NCBI GenBank assembly: GCA_054601695.1
Contig: BAAHQB010000107.1
Coordinates: forward strand, 1-64,000
DNA length: 64,000 nucleotides
DNA from: Amorphochlora amoebiformis
Lineage: Eukaryota; Cercozoa; Chlorarachniophyceae
Direction: 5' to 3'
The number at the start of each line of letters is the position of its first letter. Within the stretch, counting starts at the first letter, position 1. A program made the position numbers and the translations under genes. The notes below the pieces were generated by a model. It did no database searches, had not been told where the DNA came from, and worked only from the letters and a program-made list of their open reading frames with translations. This document shows, in pieces, positions 38,231-64,000 of this stretch.

Positions 38231-38237
<7 letters not shown>
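37973..38237 (-). mobile_element. tRNA-derived SINE, full-length copy
   Basis: Reverse complement of the element at 45635-45905 over its whole length. The 5' head at the right end reads TTAGCGCAGTGGCATAGTAG (A box), then AGAGTTCGATTCAAGTCCG (B box). The shared body includes GGATACTTC and AGTACTCGTATACTCTAAGG; the 3' end is TGTTGTAACA or similar, running into TA. Confidence 0.85.
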
Positions 38238-38323
<86 letters not shown>

Positions 38324-38324
38324 A

Positions 38325-38367
<43 letters not shown>

Positions 38368-38604
38368 CCGTATGAAATGCCATGGCTTTGGTTAATCTAT
38401 GCAGCATAATACTAGCATGAAACCTAAAACAAACACATGGGTTTGGTTAATCTATGCAGCATAATAGTACCATGAAACCTAAAATAAACACATGGGTTTG
38501 ATTAATCTATGCAGAATAATACTACCATGAAACCTAAAGTAAACACAAATATAAACAACACCAACATAAACCATATCATAATACATAAATAGATCAACAC
38601 ATAT

Positions 38605-38675
<71 letters not shown>

Positions 38676-38772
38676 CTACATATGCATATATGTTATATAC
38701 ACACACATATATATATATATAATATATATGTACATACATATAGATATATGATATGTATGTACATGTAAGCAT

Positions 38773-38853
<81 letters not shown>

Positions 38854-38887
38854 ATACATATATACATAATGTGCATACATACATATA

Positions 38888-38929
<42 letters not shown>

Positions 38930-39020
38930 ATATATATATAAATATATATATATATGTATTTTATATTCATAAAATTCTATATATATATATATATATTATA
39001 TATATATATATATACATGAC
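38238..39020. repeat. TA tracts and a 62-bp tandem repeat
   Basis: TA at 38236-38365. 38383-38545 has three copies of a 62-bp unit (GGTTTGGTTAATCTATGCAG start, CATGAAACCTAAA middle). Then TA at 38610-38675 and 38715-39010. Confidence 0.9.
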
Positions 39021-39034
39021 GAATTGTTGATATG

Positions 39035-39280
39035 TAATCTCTGTGATGATGAGATGTTGATATGAATGACTGACACATTTCATTCCAGTAGTTGACATGA
39101 ATAACACATTTGATACCTTATCTCTGTGGTCATCAGATGTTGACATGAATGACACATCACTCGCACCCCAATCGCCTACACACATACACAACACATAAAT
39201 TATATGTATACATACGTAGACACACAATGTTGACATGAATCATAGGTCACCCGAACCCCTACCGCCTACGCACACACATA

Positions 39281-39327
<47 letters not shown>

Positions 39328-39490
39328 ACGAGAGATTGACACGAATGACACATCCCGAACGCCTATTGCCTGCATTCATTGCACACATGCACATGCACAC
39401 ACACATACACACACACACATACACACACACACACACATCCACACACACACACACACACGAATGACACGTCACCCGAATCCCTATCGCCCA
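39035..39490. repeat. Imperfect large tandem repeat with CA microsatellites
   Basis: Four to five degenerate copies of a unit containing TGACATGAATGACACATC and GAACCCCTATCGCCTA, separated by (CA)n of varying length. On the minus strand some copies read as an acceptor TGTAG followed by GCGATTGGGGTGCGAG. They could derive from an exon of the 40625-41521 gene, but no single model works. Confidence 0.7.
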
Positions 39491-39499
39491 TATTATACG

Positions 39500-40600
<1,101 letters not shown>

Positions 40601-40624
40601 AATATATATTTGTATTTGTGCAAC

Positions 40625-40719
40625 CTTCGCATGCGTGTTGTGGTCGTCTACGAGAGCAAGCATAGGTGCCAGGATATCAACCGAAAATATTTCGCTTATC
40701 AACGGGTGCCGAATCCTAA

Positions 40720-40805
<86 letters not shown>

Positions 40806-40839
40806 ATATATATATATATTATATATATTTGCATATATA

Positions 40840-40902
<63 letters not shown>

Positions 40903-41521
40903 CAATATATATTTAAATATAAAATGAATTGATATACCTCTTAACAATCCATTCAAATGCCAGCGCATGAGGCTGTGAGAAAGCGGTCTTGTCCGCGCCA
41001 ACCACGGAGCCCTTGGCCTTCCTTCTCGCGTTCAGCTGCCTTAGAGCCCTTGCTGCGTACGTTTCGAGCAGTATGTCAAGGAGATGAGAATCGCTATGCT
41101 GGCTTTCCTCAAGGCTTGTGAGGGTTAGAGTTTTGGCCACGGTCTTGAGCAGCCTCTCGGCCGCTTGCTTCGTAGAGTCGTCAGCCCATTCGCTGTAGGG
41201 GAGCGGGTTGGCGAACCCCGCGGCGAGGCGCAGAAGGATGGGGGCGAGGGAGGGGGCCAGTGGAGGGTGGCTTTTTGATTCTCTCTTGGTTGGGTCAGCT
41301 GTAAGAACTTGGGGTACCGATTGGGGTTTGGATTGGGGTTTGGATGGGGTTTTTGATGGGGTTTTGGATTGGGGTTTGGATTGAGATTCAGGTATGGATT
41401 GTGTTTGGTAGTTGAGGAGTTGTTCGAAAGCTTGAAGGAGGTGTGTTACGGCCTTACGGTAGTTCTGGCTGAATTCTTCGAGGGAAGCGGCAGAGGATGG
41501 CGCGTATCTGGCCCAATACAT
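40625..41521 (-). CDS. Helical repeat-like protein, possibly TTI2-like, 3' end unresolved
   Basis: Exons 41521-40938 and 40715-40625 join in phase (GTATAT donor, GGTTAG acceptor) to give about 225 aa; the ATG at 41521 is the first in frame after a TA tract. The N-terminal part is helical ([20 protein letters not shown]). A Ser/Pro/Lys/Gln linker with a PSKTPSK-like repeat follows (41390-41300), then more helices ([20 protein letters not shown]). The second exon ends [16 protein letters not shown], which resembles the conserved LLDD segment of TTI2, a HEAT-repeat partner of TELO2 in PIKK maturation. The resemblance is short; a generic HEAT/ARM protein is equally possible. Downstream exons below 40625 were not found in the TA-rich sequence. 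Confidence 0.6.
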
Positions 41522-41560
41522 CACGTTTATACATTACATTGATCACAGCTCCATGTACAT

Positions 41561-41614
<54 letters not shown>

Positions 41615-41662
41615 GCTATATGCATTGTACTGTGCATATCTGAGTATTTAATTTGATATGAT

Positions 41663-42109
41663 TTAGAGACATGGTTGCTTGTATCCCCACATCTTCCTGT
41701 CGTGAATATCGTCGAATATGCTAGGGACCTCGAGACACTCCAACGCCAACGACACAGTCTCCTCCTGAAAAAAGCAAGGGATCAACATGCACGTAGCCAT
41801 GCTGGCGGTGTCCAATTGCTTCATTCGGGAAGTGCTTGGACGTTGGGGTTACGCGAGAGCTGCGAGCAGATATTGAAATTGAGGGCTTTTGAACGCCATT
41901 GAAATGTATGCTGGTGTTTAGTTTCGGGTTGGAGCCCTGTGCCGGTTTACCAATTCGTAGTCCTTGTCTCGACCGCTGCTCTCCTTGTTGTCTTTTTCGA
42001 CCATTCGCCCCAGAGTCTCCATCGATTCCCCCGCTTCTAGTTCTTCCCGGACGCGCCTCACAACAAGGGAGGCTGTTGCAAGCTCCACTAGACAAGCCTC
42101 CATCGACAT
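41663..42109 (-). CDS. Small two-exon protein, 104 aa, unknown function
   Basis: Exon 1, 42109-41951, ends at a good GTAAAC donor. Exon 2, 41818-41663 (TAA), follows an AAG acceptor in phase 0. The product starts MSMEACLVELATASLVVRRV, continues with a charged helix (REELEAGESMETLGRMVEK) and ends with a Cys-containing half (CMLIPCFFQEETVSLALECL). The 132-bp intron is short and free of TA repeats, unusual here. I do not recognise the family. The acceptor is a weak call because other frames are open around 41830-41900. Its start codon lies 5 nt from that of the divergent GRAM-VASt gene. Confidence 0.52.
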
Positions 42110-42114
42110 CTGAC

Positions 42115-55169
<13,055 letters not shown>

Positions 55170-55672
55170 TTAGATAACACTGCTGCGCGCCGATTGTATA
55201 TATGTAACAGCTACATTCCTGTAATACCTCAATCATTGAATAGATCTAGTACTAGTACCGCGTCTAGCCTTTCCTATTTCTCCACTGATGTGTATATATG
55301 TACTTAGCCTATTGAATGAACTTCAGCCTGAAGTGCAGAGTACTACGTGCGTCATGACATTACGCGTACATGTACTAGTAAATGTAATTAAAATGCGACT
55401 GTCTAGACTATATTAACGAAAGTTTTAAATAATTCCTCGTTAACTACTTCGTATCATATAGAACTGTACTATTGTGCTATCTCACTTTAGGTACTGGCTG
55501 TGTATATTCAGATGTACTAGATGTAGTTGAATGCGACAGCTGTAATCTAATTGATATTAAAGTTTAATAATTCCTCGTTAACTTCGTATCATATCATACA
55601 GAACTGTACTAGTACTGAGGCGCTCATGATTGACTAAGTAAATAAGTCTAGTATAAGTGACCTAGACGGAAT
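55170..55672. other. Convergent spacer between GRAM-VASt and formin 3' ends
   Basis: CTAG/ACTAGTA-rich unique sequence shared as 3' flank by both genes. A segment TTAATTCCTCGTTAACTTCGTATCAT-like occurs twice (about 55428 and 55568) together with GAACTGTACTA. No exon seen. Confidence 0.65.
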
Positions 55673-56177
55673 CTATCTCACATTCGGATCCCACCCCCCC
55701 GACTGCCCCCCCACTTCCAGCTGCTCCTTCAGCTCCTCTATCTGGTCCTTGAGGTCGTCAACCTCCATTTGTAGGTTCGCCTCACGACTCTTGCTTGCCG
55801 CTAACTCATTCTCCAGCTTCTCGGCCCCGCCTGTTCGCATGAAGCCTTCCTGGGCGATGATGGTCTCATTGAGGGACCAGACTTGCTTCTTATGCTCCAC
55901 CTCACGCTTGTCATACTTCTTCTTGAATACCTCCAGCTCTTTCCTGCGCTTGTGGTGTTCCACCTTCAGCTTTTTAACTGCATGGAGGAGCCTTTTTTGC
56001 TTCTCGCCCGCATTGACAAGCTCAGTTTTCAGGTATGCCACGGCTTCCTTCTCCGCCTCGAGTTCCTCCTCGAGCTCTTCTTGGTTGGATTGGGCCTGGA
56101 GAATGTGATTATTATATATAATATATTTAATATATATATATATATATATATTATTGTATACATTATATTGTGCATAT

Positions 56178-56216
<39 letters not shown>

Positions 56217-56961
56217 CATTCACATATTTCTCTCTCTCTCTATATGTATATATGTACACGTATTCGTGTACATGTTGTATATACACACGGATAAATGTAC
56301 ATATATTTATGTGAATATTTGCTTATATTTGCTATGTATATAATACACACACACATATATATATATATACATATTGTTTTATGTATATATATATATATAT
56401 ATATATTTATTCATATATATAAATAAAGAATATATAATGCATATTTAATACATGGACACTGCACACATGTTCTTGTGTTCATGCTGTCAGTTCATATCAG
56501 TGCACTCGAAAAACTATGCACCTCCGCCTGCGACAGCTTGAGCGCCGCGTACTTTGTTTCCCACATTTGCATTTCCTTCTTCCCCTGTTTGCGAAGATTT
56601 GCATGATCGGCCTCTGCCAGCTTGAGGCTGTACATTATTCACACTTTAGATTCCAAAAAACATACGACTCCTCTTTCTCTTCCTCACTTGCTGTAAACCA
56701 TGAAATCCCCCCAAAAAATTCCAAGTAGATATATCTTTTTCTTCCCAATGCACCTCTCCTGAAGCCTCTCATAGTCCCCTTGCAAAATTAAGTATTTTTC
56801 CGTGGGGTCGTTCTCCTGGATCTCCTGTAGCTCGTCTTCTAGGTCCTCGCGCTCTGTCTCGACCTCGGCGAGCCTAAGCTTGCTCTTGGCAAGGGCTTCT
56901 TCCATGCGAGCTAGGGCTTGAGAGGTTGGTTCTGCTTGTTGCTGATATATATACTTACATG

Positions 56962-56999
<38 letters not shown>

Positions 57000-57054
57000 T
57001 ATATGTATATATATATATATACATACATAATATGTTATACACATACACACACAA

Positions 57055-57092
<38 letters not shown>

Positions 57093-57114
57093 GTATTATA
57101 CACACATAACACAA

Positions 57115-57171
<57 letters not shown>

Positions 57172-57515
57172 TATGTATATATACTGCATATTATATAATT
57201 ATGCAAAATATACATACATATATTATATATTATATATATATATGTATGTATATACATGTATGTATGTACTTTATATATATATATATATATGTATTCATAT
57301 ATATATATATATATATATATTTTATATCGACATACCAATGTATAAATGTTTCAACGTACCTAATACACATATCTATCTACATACACACATACATACACAT
57401 CATAGATGTAAAGGTATATCAATTTACATTTGTTATTTATATACATATACCTATATATATATATATATATAAATATACATAACACATATTTCATACATCT
57501 ATATATGTACATATC

Positions 57516-57546
<31 letters not shown>

Positions 57547-57670
57547 CATACCCATATATGCATAATATTATATATACATGTATACATATATGTGTATAAT
57601 ACATGTATAAATATATTTATATATCTGTATATTAAGAAATGCATATAATATGTATAGTGTGTAAACATGA

Positions 57671-57714
<44 letters not shown>

Positions 57715-57891
57715 TTATATATACATATATTCATATGTGAATAGCGTACCTTGAGAGCCATGTACTGGTCTTTCCAGTGTGCCTCCTTGGCCTCTATTTC
57801 CTCTTTCAGAGAGCTTACCTTTGTTTTGGGTGACAGAAAAGTACTAGATTATTTAATATTTTCATTCTTCTCGATACATTCTTGTACGCAT

Positions 57892-57928
<37 letters not shown>

Positions 57929-57966
57929 TCTATGCATTACATATTATGTATATGTGTGTATGTATA

Positions 57967-58005
<39 letters not shown>

Positions 58006-58980
58006 CATGTATAATATAATGTAAGTGATACTTATTATAATAATGCTCTTAGTAATATTTCAAAATAATTAGATCGCTTTTCATGAAAGCCTATATTTGT
58101 ATACAAATATATACATAAACATTTATACATATATATGTATATATATATATATATATTTATTTATTTATATGTATATTTATATATATATATATATGTATAT
58201 GTATAACATAGTTATACTAATTATAATAATACTCTTAATGACTAAGAATACATATAATAATACGCTCCATTTTATATACGTATGGAAGTAAACAAATTCA
58301 AGAATTCGCATATATATACGTTCCATTTGACCCCCCCCAAAAAGCACCTCCTGCCTGAGCTTCGCCTCCTTCGCTTTTCTCTCCTCCTGCACGCTCTTGT
58401 ACTTCTTCTTTAGCTTCTCAAAATGCATCTTGAGCACGATGAATCCTTTCTTATACTTTGAATCACTCACACTTTTCTCGGGTTTCTGCGGAGAGCCAAA
58501 GGCCCCTATGTTGCTTCCCGGTGACGAGTTCCTCGGCGTCGGTGGCTGAGAGTTGGAAGGGGTGTTGGTGTGCGAGACGGAGCCGGCGAAGGAGCCGGCC
58601 AGAGACGGTGTGCCTCCGACAGAAGGTGTGACCATCGATCGACGATCGGCCTCTTGGTACTTGTTTTCTAGGTCTTCGAGCTGGCGAGGGGGGTGGGGGA
58701 TTGATTAATCTCACTCGTCATTTGGGATTCAGGAGTTTGTCTGGAGATTTTGGATTTTCGGAGGATTTATATGCGTCTAAATTTGTGGAATATGCGAGCG
58801 TTATAATAGACCTGGCGGTTGTAGTCTTTGACGAGGGTCAGCTTCTCCCTTTCAAAGGCTGCACGCATTTGCGCCTCCTTTCGCTTCACAGCGGCCTCGA
58901 TCTTCATCTCCACCTCGTCGTCCTTCACCTCCTAGATTGTATACATATATGAATATACACACAGGTATATATTTGTATAC

Positions 58981-59018
<38 letters not shown>

Positions 59019-60136
59019 ATATATATTATATTTTTCTATACCTGCATTTCCTTAATCAATTCCGCCAGCTGTTGCGGCTTTTCGCTTTCTCCGACAGTCG
59101 ACTTAACCTCCATATCATCCTCAAGGCCACCGTCGCCCTTGAGTGCCTCACGTACGGGCGTAGACGGGAAATCTCTCTCAAATGGGTCGGTTCCACCGGC
59201 GATTGACCGAGCAGGGCTGCCGCTGGCGATAGAGTGGGGTCGACTTGCGCCGGAGCCTGCTGAACGCACCTCGGTAAGGTTCTGGAGGTGGCGCTTGAGT
59301 ATTGAGAGTTCTTCGTTAGTGATATTTTCTGCTTTGGATGGGGTGATCCCAGGCATGTCCAGGCTCTTGTCGTCTATCGTCTGAGAGTATTATGAGTACA
59401 GTTATGATGTATATATATATATTTACATATATGTATAGATGTATGTATAATTTCTATTGGACATACGAATATGGCTCTCATATTATCCTTTCGTAAACAT
59501 ACTACTGTGTTGTATGTGTGCACACCTGCTTGGCGGCTAAGGCTTCCTCCACCTTGGCCTTCTCCAATTGCTTCTCCAGCTTCTTCTGGGTTTCCTTCCA
59601 TTGAGACCGCATCTGTCTCAGCTCGTCGGGACTCGAGAAGATCGTACCCGCCTACACAACACAATACTTCAATACTCAACCCTACACCCTTGATATTTTC
59701 ACAAACGTGCACCCACATCAAAAACCTCCTACCAGGTCCTTCTCCGCCTTTTTATCCCTGTTCGACTTCTGGTCTTGTTTTTTGTCCATGGGTGTGCTCA
59801 TCTTGCTCGACTCTCTTGTGATTTCCTTGGAACCGCTCATCTTGGAAACCTACCGGATTAAACTAAGTCAACGGGAGCGATGACATGGAGGCATATGCGG
59901 GTCGTAAATCCCCACGAATGTTTGTCGATCGACTATGTACCAAGCTCTCACAAGGCAATTTGCATGTTCTCAAAATCGGTACCTCTCCGCATGCCTTCTC
60001 ATAATCTTGGGTAAAGTTTGAAATCTTGGCGAACAGCTCCTCCCAGGTCTTTTCATTGTCAACCAGGTACGTCTTCACCTTACTAAACTTTTCAGAGCAG
60101 CCTTGGAACCTGACGGATTATTTTTGAACATGTGTA

Positions 60137-60177
<41 letters not shown>

Positions 60178-60547
60178 ACATAAAAGAAAACGTGTATATA
60201 TATATCAAAATTTCATATACACACATTTCATACATAAAAATCCACATACGTCTATATATATATATATATATATATACAGATACAAAAACATATATATATA
60301 TATATTTATATATATATATATTATATGTATGAACATATTATACTACAGCCACATGTATACAATAGTAGTTGATCACATGTTCTCAATCTTGGCAAGTTTC
60401 CGCTTTGCTTTCTTGTAAAACTCAGCCGCGGTCGGAGGATAGTTGATTACCCGTTCCCATTTCTTCACGTCTTTTGGTCTCTCCCGAATGCTCTTCTTTA
60501 GCAGGGAGATCATGTTCTTTATCTACGGTGTATGTAAAAACATATGT

Positions 60548-60588
<41 letters not shown>

Positions 60589-60880
60589 TATGTATAAATG
60601 AACGAAAATGTATTCCCTTTAATATTGTATGTACATTCAAAGGTGTATAAACGAATTTTTATGTACATATGTAAGTACAAAAACAGCAAACTACATTTTC
60701 GCATAGACATATATACACTTATATATATACACACACACATATGTATATATATATGTACAAATTTTACACTTAGATAAATGTATATATATGTGTATATATT
60801 GCGCAGTGTATTATATATACATATATATATATATTTACATATATATATATATATGTATATATGTGTTTATATATATATAT

Positions 60881-60952
<72 letters not shown>

Positions 60953-61082
60953 GTGTGTGTATATCTACATAAAAATATTAATGTTATGTATGCATATATT
61001 ATGTATATTATATATATATATATATATGCATATGTATATACTATATATATATGTATATGTATATAGTACATATATATATTAC

Positions 61083-61114
<32 letters not shown>

Positions 61115-61615
61115 CAGAAAAGAAGACCACACCTTTTGGACTTCCGAGCTTAGATGAGCACTCTCGATGCGCGTAGCGTCCTTAAGACATTCGAAGTCTT
61201 CAAGCACCCGTGAAGCAACACCCTTCACCTGCGCATAGCGGACGAGAAAGTGCATGAGAGTAGTCTTGTTATTGGTCGATTTCACGCCTGTGAGAAGCTC
61301 GAAGGTCTTGAGCTTGAAGCCGTAGGCACGGCCCTTCCGCGAGCCCGCGTTCATGTAATTTCCGAACTGAAGGAGCGCGTGGAGGAGGATTTTGAAGCTT
61401 CTGCTTGCGAGGATGGCGTCGAACGCTCTTTCAGCTGGAGGTTATGGGGTGTTTTGTTTTTTCTTTGTTTAAACTTCAACCAGTTGGTGTAAATCATTTC
61501 TTGGTAAATGTATATGTATATATCTATTTCATACATATGTGTATCATGCATACGTGTGTGGCGCAAATTTATGTGGATACATATTTATATAGACATAGAT
61601 ATTTACAAATATATA

Positions 61616-61660
<45 letters not shown>

Positions 61661-61681
61661 GTATATACATATTATATATAT

Positions 61682-61751
<70 letters not shown>

Positions 61752-62275
61752 CGTCTGCGAGACTGCGCTCTAGAGAGTCTGTGAGATTTGGGAACTCCAG
61801 CATAAACTGGAACAGCTCAAGACGCGTACGCATCCCATACACTGATCCAAATGACCGGAAGATTTTCTCCGTCGAACCCAGGAGAGCTATGTTCCCTCGA
61901 TATCCCATGACCAGCTTCAGCTCTTCTTCGTTTGGAAAGATGCTCATAAGCTTGTTCACCGACTCGAGGGGCAAGATATCGTGGTGCATGGATAGGATTG
62001 CAGAGAGGATTCGATCAGGGGACATCCTCAAGGCGTTGAGTGCGATCTTGACATTTTGATCGCGCTTTGAGTCGACCAGCTTGGTCTTGGTCTGGGCTTT
62101 GCCAGCGCCACCTCCTTTCTTCTTCTTTGCGGCAGTTTTGCGCTCAGAGAACGTGCTCTCAAATGTCTGTGGTTAGTATATATGTATGTATGTTTGCAGA
62201 TATGAGCGAACACACATATTCATATATAATATATATATATATATATATATTACACAAATACCCACACGTACATAC

Positions 62276-62331
<56 letters not shown>

Positions 62332-62339
62332 CACAAATT

Positions 62340-62407
<68 letters not shown>

Positions 62408-62785
62408 ACGAATATTGTCTAACCATTAGCGTACACACCTGGACATTGAAGTCATGCGGTTCCTTTGCGTCCTTGAGAATACTAACCCAAACGCTTCCCG
62501 GCAGGTCTTCAGGGTCGATCTTTTCCCAGTGGAGGCGTTTCATCCTCACGCTCGGCTTCAGTTCGGGGGGTTTGTTCACACCAAGTTCCTTGAGGATCTT
62601 CTCCTCCTAGTACATATATAATATTTATAATATGTATACAAATATATGTATAATATCTATATATGTGCGTATATATTATATATATATATATATATGTATA
62701 TGTATATGTACATATATACATATATACATACACCAACATGTGTGTGTTTATGTGTGCGTATGCATATTACATAAGAATATACATA

Positions 62786-62828
<43 letters not shown>

Positions 62829-62871
62829 TTTATACGTACATGTACATGTACACACACATTGTATATGTATA

Positions 62872-62918
<47 letters not shown>

Positions 62919-64000
62919 GTATATATGTAACTCTTATTCACCTGAGATTCCTGCGGCATGAACAGCATGCCCGGGGGAGGCGGCGGGATTCCTGGCATCC
63001 CTGGTACCCCTGGTACCCCTGGAATACCCATCCCCGGAGGGGGTGGCGGAATCCCTCCTGGGCCGCCCAAGGGAGGCGGTGGGGGAACCGCGACATCTCC
63101 CGGAGGTGGCGGAGGAGCTACCGGGGCGGTGGGCGTCGAAGCAACTTGGGTCGATTTCTTCTTGAGCAAAGACTTGCCCACCAATTTCTTCTTCCTGTTG
63201 GCTGCTGCCGGAGTGTGATCGCTGTCCGACAAGTCATACATCCCCCCGCCAGCTGACAGCTTGCCTTCCTTTGACACCTTTTGAAGGTATTGGATCTCCG
63301 ATTCAAGCGCTTGCTTCTCCATTTGTGCAACTTGAAGTTGGTTTTTCAGCTTCCTGTTCTCGGATTCCATGTGAGCGGTAGCTCTCTGGCTCATAGACAG
63401 ATGCTTACTTGCGTCTTGCATCATCTTGTGGTAAGCTCGCCTCTCACGGGTGGCTCGGTCCAGGTTTGATTTTAACTCTTTGAGGTGGGCGATGAGGCGG
63501 GCCGAGTCGTCGGTTGATGCCTTGGTCTTGGTTCCAACTCGCTCGAGCTTGCGTACCACCGACAACATGTTGTCTACTGTCTTGTTATCCATGGGAACTG
63601 ATGATGTGTCCGATATGCTGTCGTGCGATCTTTCGGACAAAGCGTCGCCCTCTCCAGTCCAAGAAGTTCGCGATTCAGTCAACGAAGGCCTGCCGAGACG
63701 GCGCTGAAGCATGAGCTGGCGTTCGGCCTTTAACTGACTTTTCAGGTTGTTCATCTCCTTCTCGTGCAGATCCTCTAGGCTCGATATTTGCTCCTTATAC
63801 ATCTTGATAATCTTCTCGAGTCTCTTCTTCGACTCCACCTTCTCCTCAGCAAGCAACCGTGACAGCAAGCCCTCCTGGCCCTTCTCGACGGCCCGGAGCT
63901 GGTTCTTGAGCATAGTGATGTTCTCTTCGTACGACTTCTTGAGCAACTCGCTCACCTCCTGGTTCTTGGCCTTGATTTCGCTACGTACCTCGGCTAGCTC
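55673..64000 (-). CDS. Formin (FH1-FH2) with long C-terminal coiled coil, 5' end beyond window
   Basis: Exons: 64000-62942, 62606-62439, 62166-61752, 61434-61133, 60522-60377, 60109-59983, 59849-59733, 59651-59526, 59380-59042, 58931-58812, 58680-58348, 57818-57750, 56941-56754, 56627-56522, 56095-55673 (TAG); all junctions in phase, 1345 aa in view. Order: coiled coil (about 1-280), FH1 with three PPPPP runs (about 290-345; profilin-actin recruitment), then FH2 (about 365-740). FH2 hallmarks: [15 protein letters not shown] in the lasso, then [19 protein letters not shown] and [16 protein letters not shown]2 dimers nucleate and elongate actin filaments. After FH2 come about 600 residues of heptad-rich coiled coil ([29 protein letters not shown]) with a Ser/Pro insert near 58560. 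No DAD-like motif is evident. A GTPase-binding FH3 region, if present, lies outside the window. Confidence 0.95.
56110..56440. repeat. TA tracts in the last formin intron
   Basis: TA 56115-56215 and 56355-56410, plus CA and TC runs. Confidence 0.9.
56955..57740. repeat. TA/CA block in formin intron 12
   Basis: TA with (CA)n at 57040-57075 and 57100-57122; extends almost between the exons at 57750 and 56941. Confidence 0.93.
57893..58320. repeat. TA tracts in formin intron 11
   Basis: TA at 57893-58005 and 58120-58200; the rest is AT-rich unique sequence. Confidence 0.9.
60130..61120. repeat. TA tracts in formin introns 4 and 5
   Basis: 60130-60325 and 60550-60590 flank exon 60522-60377; 60720-61115 is nearly continuous TA. 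Confidence 0.92.
61505..61750. repeat. TA tract in formin intron 3
   Basis: TA reaches the donor of exon 62166-61752 directly. Confidence 0.92.
62220..62935. repeat. TA tracts in formin introns 1 and 2
   Basis: 62228-62400 and 62625-62930, on both sides of exon 62606-62439. Confidence 0.92.

Overview
The window is the end of a linear nuclear chromosome of a eukaryote, probably a unicellular one. It opens with a CCCTAA telomere (TTAGGG on the other strand), runs through a degenerate subtelomeric array, and reaches split genes about 300 bp further in. The genes have many short exons (24 to 400 bp, phase-consistent GT-AG junctions) and introns bloated by (TA)n microsatellites and minisatellites. 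Gene content (PHAX, MLLE, GRAM-VASt, formin FH2) is typical eukaryotic housekeeping. TGA, TAG and TAA all end genes, so the code looks standard. I cannot name the lineage. All gene models are hand-built from exon-like ORFs, splice sites and matching phases; no transcript evidence was available.

Layout: 1-1690 telomere and variant repeats; 1991-4312 (-) a two-exon gene with an N-terminal MLLE domain and a C-terminal PHAX RNA-binding domain; 4872-10169 (+) an 11-exon WD40 protein of 395 aa; 10170-14300 CTAG-rich, TA-rich and minisatellite spacer; about 14700-26360 (-) a 20-exon polytopic membrane protein of unknown family; 27080-28540 unresolved gene-like sequence; 28543-30163 (+) the 3' part of a gene for a disordered protein; 30164-32013 spacer; 32014-36837 (-) a PEX11-like gene whose introns hold a 680-bp perfect triplet tract, a foldback and interstitial telomeric repeats; 36838-40624 spacer with a SINE; 40625-41521 (-) a helical, possibly TTI2-like protein; 41663-42109 (-) a two-exon 104-aa protein; 42115-55169 (+) a 32-exon GRAM-VASt-TM protein (1101 aa, Aster/Lam-type sterol transfer family); 55673-64000 (-) a formin (FH1-FH2 plus a long C-terminal coiled coil), open at the window edge.

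The genes do not form a pathway. Three things unite the window. First, tandem duplications repeatedly straddle splice donors or acceptors. Second, tRNA-derived SINEs end in TA-rich tails that merge into TA microsatellites. Third, CTAG-rich islands follow the 3' ends of the plus-strand genes. The most notable protein is the MLLE-PHAX fusion next to the telomere.
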